In this document: positions 9,622 to 18,876 of the stretch, piece after piece
How the letters are laid out: each line of letters begins with the position of its first letter
How positions within the stretch are numbered: position 1 is the first letter of the stretch
Source: Verrucomicrobiaceae bacterium UBA7681
GTDB lineage: Bacteria; Verrucomicrobiota; Verrucomicrobiia; Verrucomicrobiales; Verrucomicrobiaceae
Length of the DNA stretch: 64,000 nucleotides
Assembly (NCBI GenBank): GCA_002482965.1
Contig: DLGZ01000009.1
Coordinates: 189,634 to 253,633 of the forward strand
Reading direction: 5' to 3'
Notes under the pieces: model-generated
Databases searched by the model: none
What the model saw: the letters and a program-made list of their open reading frames with translations, nothing else
Told to the model about the DNA's origin: nothing
Position numbers and translations under genes: made by a program

Positions 9622-11896
9622 ATATCGCTTTCGCCTTTATCTGTTCTCCCTCGCGATGATGTGCGGGTTTGGGCTGCTTGTGTTCAGGCTGTGGTCGCTG
9701 CAGATAGACCGCCGGGAGGAGTTTGCCAAGATGATCCCCGGAGCGAAAAGGGAACGTGCGCGCATTCCCGGTCCGCGCGGGGAGATCAAGGACCGCAACG
9801 GCATCGTGCTGGCCACCAACAAGGCCAGCTTTGAGGTTCGCATCAATCTGGCAGAAGTCGTGACCGAGTACAAGCGCCTCGCCAAGATCAAGAAGACGCC
9901 AGTGCCGGAGATCACTTTTGAAATCTCTGAAAGGGGCATCAAGCGGATGAAGCCCGAAGTCGACATTTTTAAAATTTTCGAAGAGACGATCACAGCCCGC
10001 ATGCTCGAAATGGGTGTGCACAAGGAATACTCCAAGGAATCATTGCGTGTTCACTACCGCAGCTTTGGTGGTGCGGTGCCATGGGTGTACCGTGATGACT
10101 TGAGCTTTGCTGAGTTCAGCCGCATCGCCGAACACAATCTGGGGCTGCCGGGCGTCACCGTGGCCGAGCGTGCTTCCCGCGTGTATCCCCTGAAATCAGT
10201 CGCCTGCCACATCCTCGGCTACGTGCGTCTGCCAGACGATCAGCGCGCCTCGGCCGAAGACCGGAAGGGCTGGGACTACTACGTGCCGGATGACTTCGGC
10301 GGTGCCGGCGTGGAGAAAAGTTTCGACAACTACCTGCGGGGCAAGCCCGGCGTGCGCGTCATGCAGCGTGATCAGCGAGGCCGCCCAGTCGGTGAAGTGG
10401 ATGAGGAATACGTGGAGCCACGGAAGGGCAATGACGTTTATTTGACCTTGGATGCGCGCATGCAGCTCATTGCCGACAGGGCCTTGCGTGATGGCAAGGT
10501 CGGTCGTGGTGCCGTTGTCGTCATTGAGCCGAGCTCCGGCGAGGTGCTGGCGATGGTTTCCGTTCCTTCCTTCGATCCCAACAATTTCATCCCCAGCATC
10601 CAGCAGTCAGACTGGGATGCTTTGCTGGATAATAAAACCGTTCCGCTGCTCAACCGCGCGGTGAAAGGGCATGTGCCGGGCTCGACCTTCAAAATTCCGA
10701 TCTCGTTTGCCGGCTGTCTGGCTGGCATCAACCTGAACCACTTCAACTGCAGCGGCAGCGTCACCTATGGCAACAAGGCGATGCAGTGCTGGATTCAGCG
10801 CCAGAACGGCGGCTCTCATGGCTCACTGGGGCTCAGTGACGCCATCAAATATTCCTGCAACTGCTTCTTCTACCGCTATGGCAATGCGGCGGGCATTGGC
10901 AACATCACCAAGGTGGGCAAGATTCTCGGCTTGGGCACCCGGACCGGCATTGAACTTGAGGATGAAAGTCCCGGTATTCTGCCCAACCCAGACTGGCTGC
11001 GGGCGAACCATCCTGCCGAGCGCTGGAGTGACGGCTTCACCGCCAACACTTCCATCGGGCAGGGCTTTGTGCTTGCCTCTCCTCTGCAAATGGCCTCGGT
11101 CAGCGCCACTGTCGCCAACGGTGGCAAGGCCTGGAGTCCGCATCTGCTGAAACGGGTGATGGATCATGACCAGGCGGTGCTGGAAAATCCACCCAGTCTC
11201 CGGGGCGATCTTTCTGCCAGCGTGAAACCTGAGGAGATCGAAGTCATTCGCAGGGGCATGTGGAAAGTCGTCAACGATCCTTCAGGCACAGGCAAAGGCG
11301 CGCGCATCACCGGAGTGGAGGTCGCGGGCAAGACCGGCACGGCGCAGAACTGGCGTCTCGACGAGAAGCGCGTCAAGCATGATGACAATCACACCTGGTT
11401 CATCTGCTTCGCTCCGTACAAGGACCCCAAATTTGCCGTTGCGGTGCTTGTGCAAAACGGCAAGTCCGGCGGGGGGTGTGCCGCGCCTGTGGCGCGCCGC
11501 GTGCTCGAACAATGTCTGGCTTTGGACAATCCGAATTTCATTGTAGATGTCACTCCGATGGAGCCTGCGGAAGGCCATTTTAATCATATTGCATCCGTCC
11601 AATATGCCGACGCTGCGGTGCCAGAGGCACTCGGTGCGGATGAGGATTTAGACGTGGGCACGGGTGTGTCCGCGCCAGAACCGGAAGATGCTGACGCGCC
11701 GCATGTGAAAACGGCACCCAACATCAAACCGAAGGCCGATTCAGCGGGATCGGCGGGAAGCAAATCCGGACAGAATGTGCCCAAGGCCGTGCCAGTGCGC
11801 AGGGTCGGTATCTTCAACCGGGGAAGCTCCCAGGAAACCCAACCATCCGATTCCGCTCCCAGCGGTGGCGGATTTTTCCGCAAGCTCTTTCGCTGA
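9611..11896 (+). CDS. mrdA: Penicillin-binding protein 2 (PBP2), peptidoglycan transpeptidase
   Basis: Class B PBP that cross-links peptidoglycan during rod elongation. One membrane segment (about 9-28) is followed by the PBP dimerisation domain, which includes RVYPLKSVACHILGYV, and then the transpeptidase domain. Active-site motifs are STFK with Ser358, SCN at 415-417 and KTG starting at Lys574. At 761 residues it is longer than the usual 600-650. The excess is a C-terminal tail from about 640, rich in Ala, Pro, Ser, Asp and Glu, ending in GGGFFRKLFR. It overlaps mreD; rodA, its usual partner, does not follow. Confidence 0.96.
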   Translation: MVVKYRFRLYLFSLAMMCGFGLLVFRLWSLQIDRREEFAKMIPGAKRERARIPGPRGEIKDRNGIVLATNKASFEVRINLAEVVTEYKRLAKIKKTPVPEITFEISERGIKRMKPEVDIFKIFEETITARMLEMGVHKEYSKESLRVHYRSFGGAVPWVYRDDLSFAEFSRIAEHNLGLPGVTVAERASRVYPLKSVACHILGYVRLPDDQRASAEDRKGWDYYVPDDFGGAGVEKSFDNYLRGKPGVRVMQRDQRGRPVGEVDEEYVEPRKGNDVYLTLDARMQLIADRALRDGKVGRGAVVVIEPSSGEVLAMVSVPSFDPNNFIPSIQQSDWDALLDNKTVPLLNRAVKGHVPGSTFKIPISFAGCLAGINLNHFNCSGSVTYGNKAMQCWIQRQNGGSHGSLGLSDAIKYSCNCFFYRYGNAAGIGNITKVGKILGLGTRTGIELEDESPGILPNPDWLRANHPAERWSDGFTANTSIGQGFVLASPLQMASVSATVANGGKAWSPHLLKRVMDHDQAVLENPPSLRGDLSASVKPEEIEVIRRGMWKVVNDPSGTGKGARITGVEVAGKTGTAQNWRLDEKRVKHDDNHTWFICFAPYKDPKFAVAVLVQNGKSGGGCAAPVARRVLEQCLALDNPNFIVDVTPMEPAEGHFNHIASVQYADAAVPEALGADEDLDVGTGVSAPEPEDADAPHVKTAPNIKPKADSAGSAGSKSGQNVPKAVPVRRVGIFNRGSSQETQPSDSAPSGGGFFRKLFR

Positions 11897-11929
11897 AGAG
11901 CTGCATCATTTTCAGGGAGATTTTATATT

Positions 11930-13516
11930 ATGGCATTGACCTTCGTTCAAAGAATCAAAGAACTGCTTACAGGCAAACGCGACATCAAGAGTGGTGTGCG
12001 TCTCGTCATCAACTGCGAGAAACTGGAGAACCGCGTCGCCTTGCTCGACAAAGGTGTCGTCGAAGAATACAACATCGAGCGTGTTGGCACGAACAGCCTG
12101 ATAGGCAGCGTCTTCAAAGGGCGCATCCGAAACATCGAGCAGGGCCTCAAGGCCATGTTCATCGACATCGGGTTCGACAAAAACGCCTTCCTGCATTTTT
12201 GGGACGCCATTCCGGCCGCACTGGATGCCGGGCTGGAGGAGATCAATCGCGGCGGCAGCAAAAAGAAGAAACGCATTGAGGCCAAGGACATCCCCACTCT
12301 GTACCCGATCGGTTCTGAGATCATGGTGCAGGTCACCAAAGGCCCCGTGGGCAACAAAGGTCCGCGCGTCACCACGAACATCTCCCTCGCGGGCCGGTTG
12401 CTCGTCTTGATGCCGTTGAACGATACCTGCGGCATCTCACGCAAGATCGAGGATCCGAAGGAGCGCTCCCGTCTCCGCAAGATCATCGAAAAAATCAGCC
12501 TGCCTGAAGGCATGGGCATCATTCTGCGCACCGAAGCCTCCGGCAAGCGTGCGCGTCACATTGTGCGCGATCTGAACATCCTCCTCGACGAGTGGGACCA
12601 GATCGTCGCGAAGCGTGACGGCCAGAACGCGCCCGTGTGTTGCTTCCAGGAACCTGATCTTGTTGAGCGTACGGTGCGTGATTTTCTGACCGAGGACATC
12701 GATGAAGTCGCCTGCGATGACGCCGCCACTGTCGAGCGTATGCAGCGCATGGCTGCGCACATCTCCGGGCGTGCTAAACGCCGGATCAATCTCTACCAGG
12801 GCCAGAGCGCCATCTTTGAGCACTACGGCATTCAAAAGCAGATCGACAACGCCTTTTACCGTCAGGTCTGGATGCCGTGCGGTGGCTACATTGTGATCGA
12901 TCAAACCGAGGCGCTCGTCTCCATTGACGTCAACACCGGCCGCAACAAAGGCCACAAGGACGTGGATAAACTCCTGCTTGAAACCAACCTCGAAGCTGCC
13001 GCCGAAGTCGCGCGCCAGCTCCGCCTGCGCAACATGGGTGGACTCATCGTGGTGGACTTCATCGACATGAAACACCGCCGTGACCAGCAGGCTGTGTACA
13101 AGCTGATGATTGATCATCTCAAGCGTGACAAGGCCAAGACCCAGGTGCTGCCCATCTCGCAGTTCGGTCTCATGGAGATGACCCGCCAGCGTCTCAATGA
13201 GAGCCTCGGGACCACGCTCTATGAACCCTGCCCGTACTGCAAAGGCCACGGCCAGGTCAAGACACCGCTCACCATGAGCGTCGAGCTGCAGCGCCGTCTT
13301 GTCGCGGTGCTGGGCCGGGCCAAGGAGGATCAGAAGAGCATCATCGTCATCGTGCATCCCGAGGTGCTGACCCGTCTCAAGACTGAAGATGGTGAACTGC
13401 TGGTGGATCTCGAACGCAAGTATCAGGCGCGTCTCACCTTCCGCAGCGACCCTGCTTTCCACCGTGAGCAGATGACCCTGGCGAATGCTACTACGGGCGA
13501 AGAAATCCGTCCCTGA
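11930..13516 (+). CDS. rng: Ribonuclease G/E family endoribonuclease
   Basis: Endoribonuclease for rRNA 5' processing and mRNA decay; 528 residues, RNase G size, with no long RNase E scaffold tail. An N-terminal S1 RNA-binding domain (about 38-130: NSLIGSVFKGRIRNIEQGLKA is its start) includes an insertion with a lysine run (GGSKKKKR). The catalytic core has ALVSIDVNTGRNKG and VVDFIDMKHRRDQ, holding the metal-binding Asp residues. The Zn-link CPYCKGHG is near residue 437. It is 33 bp downstream of mrdA, the same order as mreBCD-rng in many Gram-negatives. Confidence 0.95.
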   Translation: MALTFVQRIKELLTGKRDIKSGVRLVINCEKLENRVALLDKGVVEEYNIERVGTNSLIGSVFKGRIRNIEQGLKAMFIDIGFDKNAFLHFWDAIPAALDAGLEEINRGGSKKKKRIEAKDIPTLYPIGSEIMVQVTKGPVGNKGPRVTTNISLAGRLLVLMPLNDTCGISRKIEDPKERSRLRKIIEKISLPEGMGIILRTEASGKRARHIVRDLNILLDEWDQIVAKRDGQNAPVCCFQEPDLVERTVRDFLTEDIDEVACDDAATVERMQRMAAHISGRAKRRINLYQGQSAIFEHYGIQKQIDNAFYRQVWMPCGGYIVIDQTEALVSIDVNTGRNKGHKDVDKLLLETNLEAAAEVARQLRLRNMGGLIVVDFIDMKHRRDQQAVYKLMIDHLKRDKAKTQVLPISQFGLMEMTRQRLNESLGTTLYEPCPYCKGHGQVKTPLTMSVELQRRLVAVLGRAKEDQKSIIVIVHPEVLTRLKTEDGELLVDLERKYQARLTFRSDPAFHREQMTLANATTGEEIRP

Positions 13517-13518
13517 TC

Positions 13519-16017
13519 TCAGCGGGTTGAACCGCTGACGTTCAGTTCATCCAAATCGAAACTCTCCTGCGCTCCAGCAGCGCTGGGGATGATCACGACT
13601 TTGCCGATGTGTTGAATCGTGTCCGCCCATGAGAAGCTGTTGGCCGCCCGTTTCCAGCCTGCGGCCATTGCTTCGGCATCGTCCCAGTCATAGCGCAAGG
13701 TGGCTGCGGCCTTGCTCCACTCTGGTGAAAACGTGGTCTGCGTTTCGAGCTGCCACTGCGCTATATCGTTCGCGAACAGCTCGATCATCACGCGCCCGCC
13801 CGCCTTCGCTGAACGTACTTGGAAGGTGATCTCGGCGCCTCTGCCGCCGATGATCTGGGTCCAGTCACCCGCCAGCGGCGAATCTTTGGCCGTCATGGGG
13901 GAAAGGGCAATGGGCAGCGCCCTGCCGCTGCGCGACACATGGATGTAGCCACCTTTCACGCCGCCCGTGGCATGATGTTCGAGTTGATCGACGCCTTTCC
14001 AGCCCTGGGCATTTGCATCGAATGAAATCGTTTGTGTTGTGATGGGATGGATCTGATGCGCCGCTGCCTTCAATGGGTTTTCTGGCTGCGGCAGCTCTGG
14101 GTCTGCCAGGTTGCCAGCGCTGATGGCATACAACACCGCATGGTCCAGTTCGATCCGGAAGCGCGCCGCCGGGGCTGTGAATGCGCCTTTTTTCCATTTC
14201 AGGGCTGCATCTGTTACAGAGGTTGAAATGGGTTCCGCTGCATCCAGTACGGTGCCTTGCTCATCGACTGCCGAGACGCGCAGACTGCCGCCAGAAGAGA
14301 CGTCTGCAGTGATGCATACCGGTTCCGATTTCAGAATTAGTGTGCGAGTCAGCACATGGGCGGGCTTGCCGGGCTCGACGGGTGTGTAACCTGCAAATCC
14401 ATCGGGACGCAGCGTCGCTAGGCTGGGCAGGCAGTGGCGCTTCCAGCCGGTGTGGGGGAAGTCATCGCCGCCGTAGAAGATCATGAGCTTGCCGTCTCTC
14501 AAGATGGGTGGGCCGGCCATGGCGTAGATGCATTCGCTGTCGTAGCGGCCCTTCGCTCCGCGTGGGATGAATGGTGTTCCTGGGGCCACGCGCTGCCATT
14601 GCAGGCCGTCGTGGCTCCAAGCCAGTTCGCAATCGACCGAGCGGTCGCTGCCGACGTTGTACATCATCACGTAGCTCAGATAGATGCTGCCGTAACGGAA
14701 CACCGGCATGCAGTAGGTTTGGCTGGCGCGGCCTTCAGCAATGCTGGAGCGCAGCACGAGGCCATTGTTCTTCCAAGTGAGGAAGTCATCGCTTTCGAAG
14801 CGGGAGACGAGCCGTTCCCCGAGATAGAGTTTGGTGAACCACAGGTATTTGCCGCTGCGTTCATCCCAGAATGCGTTGTTGTGGGTGTCACCGTTCTGCG
14901 CGCCGAAGCCGTGGGCTGCGAGGGCTTCGCCCCAATGAATGCCATCGGCTGAGAAACGTACCTGAGGCTTGCCGAGGCCGACATCGCTGACCATTTTGTA
15001 GCGTCGTGCCGGATCGGCATCGTGGAGATCTTTGAACACGCCGACGTTGGGGCAATCACGGGCCACGATGTTGTTGGCGCTACTGCCGGCGAATTTGTGG
15101 ATGCCCAGTTCGGGCTTGTCCCAGCGAATGCCGTCTTTGGAGGTGGCGTACAGCAGATACCAGCCGACATCATGCACGGTGCTGGGATGATCCATCTGTG
15201 CGATCACATCCTTGTCGGCCAGAACGCACTTGTACCAGAGTTTGAAGAGCTGCGCATCTTCATCCCAGATCACGTTGGGATAGAGGTTGTTCATCGAATT
15301 CTCCCACGGTTTGTCAGCTTGAATCAGAGGATTGGCCGGATGCTTCTGCGGAGTGCCGAGAACGAGTCTGGCATTCGCCACTTCTTCAACCACTCGTGAG
15401 TCGAGCAGCAGATGCTTCTGCTGCCGGGCGGGCTCCAGCGGAACGTCCAGCGCTTCATAGCGTTCCCAGTCTGCGTCGTCAAAATGCCACCACTCGCTTT
15501 CGAACAAGGCGAAACCGTGTTTCGTCATCACTTGCTGCAGCTTTTCGCGGTTCTTGAAAATTTCGGGCGGCAGCAGTTTGAAATGAGCACCGGCTTTTTC
15601 AGAAAAGTCATCGTGTGCTGTCGGCATCCGCAGTTCGACACCCTGGGCATCGACGAGCGTTGCATCCACAGCGGCGCCCCGGTTATGACGACCGCCTTTG
15701 ACGGGATCGGCCACGAAGCGCGCATCTGGCAGCGTTTTCCACATTGCGCGTTGGACGGCGAGCGGACGGTAGGCGTCCCAGATTTTCAGGCTCAGGCCCT
15801 GGGATTTTAACTCCGCTTGTACACGGGCCAGTTTGGCCGCCGTGGACGGGCGCAGCAAGGCGCGTGCCTGTCTGGGATAGAACGCCGTTTTGAAAAAATT
15901 GTCCGCCGTGGTGTAGCGCAGATCTATCACGAGGGCATCGGCCTTGGTGCCGATCTCGACCAAGGTTTGCGCTGCGAGGCCGGAGACCGCGAGTAAAAAA
16001 GCGAGCAGGGTTTTCAT
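13519..16017 (-). CDS. VanX-like D-Ala-D-Ala dipeptidase fused to a glycosidase-type beta-propeller
   Basis: An 832-residue secreted fusion. After the signal peptide (MKTLLAFLLAVSGLAAQ) residues 18-200 form a peptidase M15D (VanX/DdpX) domain. The zinc site is HNRGAAVD (H111, D118) plus H178 in ESEWWHFD, with general base E175 and the family Arg in DAYRP (R84). From about 225 to 580 there is a five-bladed-propeller-type region like GH32/GH43/GH130 enzymes (NPLIQADKPWENSMNNLYPNV starts it; repeated YATSKDGIRW, SADGIHW and SHDGLQW blades). Residues 690-832 form a C-terminal beta-sandwich. The VanX domain hydrolyses D-Ala-D-Ala in known members. Substrate of the propeller is unknown. The combination suggests cell-wall recycling or degradation, which is inference. 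It ends 2 bp from the convergent rng. Confidence 0.85.
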   Translation of the reverse strand: MKTLLAFLLAVSGLAAQTLVEIGTKADALVIDLRYTTADNFFKTAFYPRQARALLRPSTAAKLARVQAELKSQGLSLKIWDAYRPLAVQRAMWKTLPDARFVADPVKGGRHNRGAAVDATLVDAQGVELRMPTAHDDFSEKAGAHFKLLPPEIFKNREKLQQVMTKHGFALFESEWWHFDDADWERYEALDVPLEPARQQKHLLLDSRVVEEVANARLVLGTPQKHPANPLIQADKPWENSMNNLYPNVIWDEDAQLFKLWYKCVLADKDVIAQMDHPSTVHDVGWYLLYATSKDGIRWDKPELGIHKFAGSSANNIVARDCPNVGVFKDLHDADPARRYKMVSDVGLGKPQVRFSADGIHWGEALAAHGFGAQNGDTHNNAFWDERSGKYLWFTKLYLGERLVSRFESDDFLTWKNNGLVLRSSIAEGRASQTYCMPVFRYGSIYLSYVMMYNVGSDRSVDCELAWSHDGLQWQRVAPGTPFIPRGAKGRYDSECIYAMAGPPILRDGKLMIFYGGDDFPHTGWKRHCLPSLATLRPDGFAGYTPVEPGKPAHVLTRTLILKSEPVCITADVSSGGSLRVSAVDEQGTVLDAAEPISTSVTDAALKWKKGAFTAPAARFRIELDHAVLYAISAGNLADPELPQPENPLKAAAHQIHPITTQTISFDANAQGWKGVDQLEHHATGGVKGGYIHVSRSGRALPIALSPMTAKDSPLAGDWTQIIGGRGAEITFQVRSAKAGGRVMIELFANDIAQWQLETQTTFSPEWSKAAATLRYDWDDAEAMAAGWKRAANSFSWADTIQHIGKVVIIPSAAGAQESFDLDELNVSGSTR

Positions 16018-16055
16018 GGAAGAAGAGCGACGGAGACCTTGCGTCCGTCTTCTTC

Positions 16056-18215
16056 TTAACGCTGCGACACCTTGCCGCCTTCGAGCAGTTTTTCGAGATT
16101 GGAGTCGGGGCGGACGCCCTTTTTGATCGCCTCACCGTATTCAGCACGTGCCTTGTCCCACTGTGGGGGATCCCAGGTGATGTAGAGCACGGCGAGATTG
16201 AAATGGGCTTCGCCATAGGCGGGATCAATGGCCAGAGCCGTTTTGAATTCGCGTTCGGCACGTTCGATCAGGTTCAGCTTGGTGGCGATGATGCCGAGGT
16301 AATGCCTGCCACTGGCGTTGTCGGGGCGTTTGGCGAGGCTCTTCTCGAAATAGGTCATCGCGTCCTTCCAGCGTTCCTGTTTGAAATAGGTAACGCCGAG
16401 CGCGAATGAGGCGGGCTCATTGGTCGGATCGTAGGCCAGCGCCTTCTGGAGGGATACTTCGGCGTCGGCATGTTTGTTTTCACGCTGGCGTGTGATGCCC
16501 AGGCCGATGAGAGCGGTGACGTTTTTGGGTTCGGCCCGCAGCGCGTCCTGGTAAAACTTGGCCGCGCTTTCGAAGTCCTTGTTCATGTAGGTTTCGTTGG
16601 CCTGGCTGATGAGTTTTTCGACAGAGGTCGGGGCAGGAGGGGCCGCTTTTTTATCGCTGTCCGGCGATGCGTTGGCGATGAGGGTGGCCTGCACGCCCTT
16701 GGGTCCGAGAAGTTCGCGCACGACGGGATCGGAGAAGAGTTTTTCCTCCTCCGGTGTGAGAATCATGCGCGCGTTTTTCATTTCTTCGACCTGCTTGACG
16801 AGATCGTTGGAGGCGCTCTCCATTTTCTGCAGTTCGGCGATCATGAGGTCCTTGGCGGCCTGCTGACGATGCTGGGTGCGCAGCTGGCGCATGATGATGC
16901 TGCGGAGCATTTCATTTTCCTGGGTGAGCTCAGGCGTGGTGGCGATCTTGCCCTCCATGCCGGTTTGCACTTCTTTGAGCTGCTTCGTCAGCTCGGCGAC
17001 CTGGGTCTGGTAGGTGGCGCTTTCTTTGCGCAGTTCGGCCATCTGGCCCTGCAAGCCGGTGAGCTGGCCGCGCAGAGCGACGATTTCCTGATCCTTGCGT
17101 CCGACATCCGCCTTGAGTGTTTCGACCTGCTTCTGCGCCTCGACGATCTCTTTTTTCAAGCGTTCGTTTTCTGCAATGAGGCGCTTCATTTCGGCGCTGC
17201 CGGTTTTCTTTTTCAGATCGTCCACCTCCGCCTGCAATCCCAGGCTGCGGGCACTGGCGGCATCACGTTCCTTGACGGCTGATTCACGCTGTTTCACCGC
17301 TTCATCGCGCTGAGTGATCGCGCCATCACGTTCCTTCACAATCTGGTCACGTTCTTTGAAGATTTTGTCACGCTCCTGCTGCAAGGCCGCAATTTGAGTG
17401 GAGGAATCGGCCAGTTTTTGGGAGGCGTCCTTGGCGGCAGCTTCGGCGGCTATCAGCCGCTGACCGTTTTTGCGCATCTCCAAATCCACCGCCATTTTTT
17501 CTTCCATCAGCTTGCCGAGCTGGCCCTGCGCAGCGCGGGCTTCTTCCACATCCCTGCCCATGGCGAGAATGCTTTGCTCCAAGGCGGAGGCCTTTTTGCC
17601 AAGAGCATCGTTTTGTGCGCGTGCGGTAGATATCTCGCCGGAGGCCCACTGGTACCAGTTCTGCCATTTGCCGAGATCAATTTGCTGCTGGTTGTTTTTT
17701 GTCTCCAGTTCCAGAATGCGCTGCTTGTGCATCTGCTCCCATTGGCTCAGCATATCGTTGAGGCTGGGCAGGGAGCCGGGGGAGGAGGGAAGGGGGGCTG
17801 CGGGTTGTGCCAGTATGCCGGGTGCCGGAATGGCGGCTGAAGGCATCGCAGGGGTCATGGTCACCGCCGCCGTCGGTGCAGCAGCAGGTGCCTGTGCTTG
17901 CGGCTGCGACGAACGTGATTGCAGGCGTGTGAGGGCATCCTGAATTTTGTGCTGACGTGAGGCACGCATTTCCGGCTGCCACGTCGGGTAATTCTGGGCA
18001 ATGCTGTCCATGATCTCGCCAGCCTGCTTGAATTTGGTCTGTGCGAGCGTGAAGTCACCGGAGGCTTCGAGTGCGGCGGCCTCATTGTTGAGGACAAAGC
18101 CGCGGAAGTACTGGTCCGCCACTTCGCTGCTGGCATCAATGGTCTGGGCATGCGACACCGGTGCGGTCAGGACAAGCGCCGCGAAGAGGGTGAGGACGTA
18201 AAAAAGGCGATTCAT
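16056..18215 (-). CDS. Secreted coiled-coil and TPR repeat protein
   Basis: A 719-residue protein with a signal peptide (MNRLFYVLTLFAALVLTAPVSHAQ) and a Pro/Ala-rich linker at about 105-155. A very long coiled coil spans about 165-470, with runs such as KERDQIVKERDGAITQRDEA. From about 550 to 700 there are four or so TPR units (AKFYQDALRAEPKNVTALIGLG, ALAYDPTNEPASFALGVTYF, SLAKRPDNASGRHYLG, ALAIDPAYGEAHFNLAVLYI). It probably acts as a periplasmic scaffold; no enzymatic domain is visible. It lies 38 bp upstream of the VanX fusion gene on the same strand, so the two may share a transcript. Confidence 0.85.
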   Translation of the reverse strand: MNRLFYVLTLFAALVLTAPVSHAQTIDASSEVADQYFRGFVLNNEAAALEASGDFTLAQTKFKQAGEIMDSIAQNYPTWQPEMRASRQHKIQDALTRLQSRSSQPQAQAPAAAPTAAVTMTPAMPSAAIPAPGILAQPAAPLPSSPGSLPSLNDMLSQWEQMHKQRILELETKNNQQQIDLGKWQNWYQWASGEISTARAQNDALGKKASALEQSILAMGRDVEEARAAQGQLGKLMEEKMAVDLEMRKNGQRLIAAEAAAKDASQKLADSSTQIAALQQERDKIFKERDQIVKERDGAITQRDEAVKQRESAVKERDAASARSLGLQAEVDDLKKKTGSAEMKRLIAENERLKKEIVEAQKQVETLKADVGRKDQEIVALRGQLTGLQGQMAELRKESATYQTQVAELTKQLKEVQTGMEGKIATTPELTQENEMLRSIIMRQLRTQHRQQAAKDLMIAELQKMESASNDLVKQVEEMKNARMILTPEEEKLFSDPVVRELLGPKGVQATLIANASPDSDKKAAPPAPTSVEKLISQANETYMNKDFESAAKFYQDALRAEPKNVTALIGLGITRQRENKHADAEVSLQKALAYDPTNEPASFALGVTYFKQERWKDAMTYFEKSLAKRPDNASGRHYLGIIATKLNLIERAEREFKTALAIDPAYGEAHFNLAVLYITWDPPQWDKARAEYGEAIKKGVRPDSNLEKLLEGGKVSQR

Positions 18216-18285
18216 GAATTATGGGGGGAAGGGGGCGGAGTTTACCGCTTTTCAGCAGGCTTGTAAATGGCCTTGGCTGCCTGTC

Positions 18286-18873
18286 TCAGGCCTGCCGCTG
18301 CCGCAAAACAGCCACCCAGCGGTCCACGGACTTGCCCGGAGCGTCCTGCAACGCCCGGCTGTTCTTGTTGCGCTTGTTGCTGACGACTTCCATGCCCAGC
18401 GCCTCCAGCGCGCGCAGCGCGAGACGGTGTTCGACATCGAAATAGCTGGTGATGACCAGCATGCCGTCGGGGCGCAGCTTGGCGATGCCCTGGTCGAAAA
18501 TCTTCTTCCACAGCTCTGGACCGTGCCAGAAGTTCTGGTGGCGCAGAAAGACCATGTTGAAGTCGTCACTCAGCTCTTTGTGCTGGTCGATCTTGGTGGC
18601 GTCCTCGATCAAAAACTGCGCGGGCAGATGACCATGAGCTTCACGTGCCTGCCGGATTTCGCGGATGCGAATGTCTGCGCCGATCATTTCGACGCCGCCG
18701 CCTTGGGTGAGTTCGGAACCGACCTGGATCAAGGTCTCCGCTTCATCACAGCGTCCGCAGGCGAGGTTGAGGATGCGCATGTCCTTTTGTGCCGCAGGCA
18801 GATGCGGCGAAAGCGAGTCATGCAGCAGCGATTTCAGCTTCTGCATGTCTTCGACTATCGGAGCGGGATGCAT
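18286..18873 (-). CDS. SAM-dependent methyltransferase, class I
   Basis: A 195-residue Rossmann-fold methyltransferase. Motif I is ILNLACGRCDEAETL, motif II GADIRIREI, the adenine-binding acidic region IEDATKI, and the post-motif strand DFNMVFLRHQNFWHGPE. The C-terminal KLRPDGMLVITSYF is the typical strand 5 and hairpin. Substrate cannot be deduced. Its start lies 3 bp after the trpB stop, so co-transcription with trpB is likely, but a link to tryptophan synthesis is only inference. Confidence 0.8.
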   Translation of the reverse strand: MHPAPIVEDMQKLKSLLHDSLSPHLPAAQKDMRILNLACGRCDEAETLIQVGSELTQGGGVEMIGADIRIREIRQAREAHGHLPAQFLIEDATKIDQHKELSDDFNMVFLRHQNFWHGPELWKKIFDQGIAKLRPDGMLVITSYFDVEHRLALRALEALGMEVVSNKRNKNSRALQDAPGKSVDRWVAVLRQRQA

Positions 18874-18876
18874 GGC

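Noticed and set aside
13520..13537. Hairpin CAGCGG/CCGCTG as terminator between rng and the VanX fusion
   Set aside because: Only a 6-bp stem within the coding end, with no T run on either strand.
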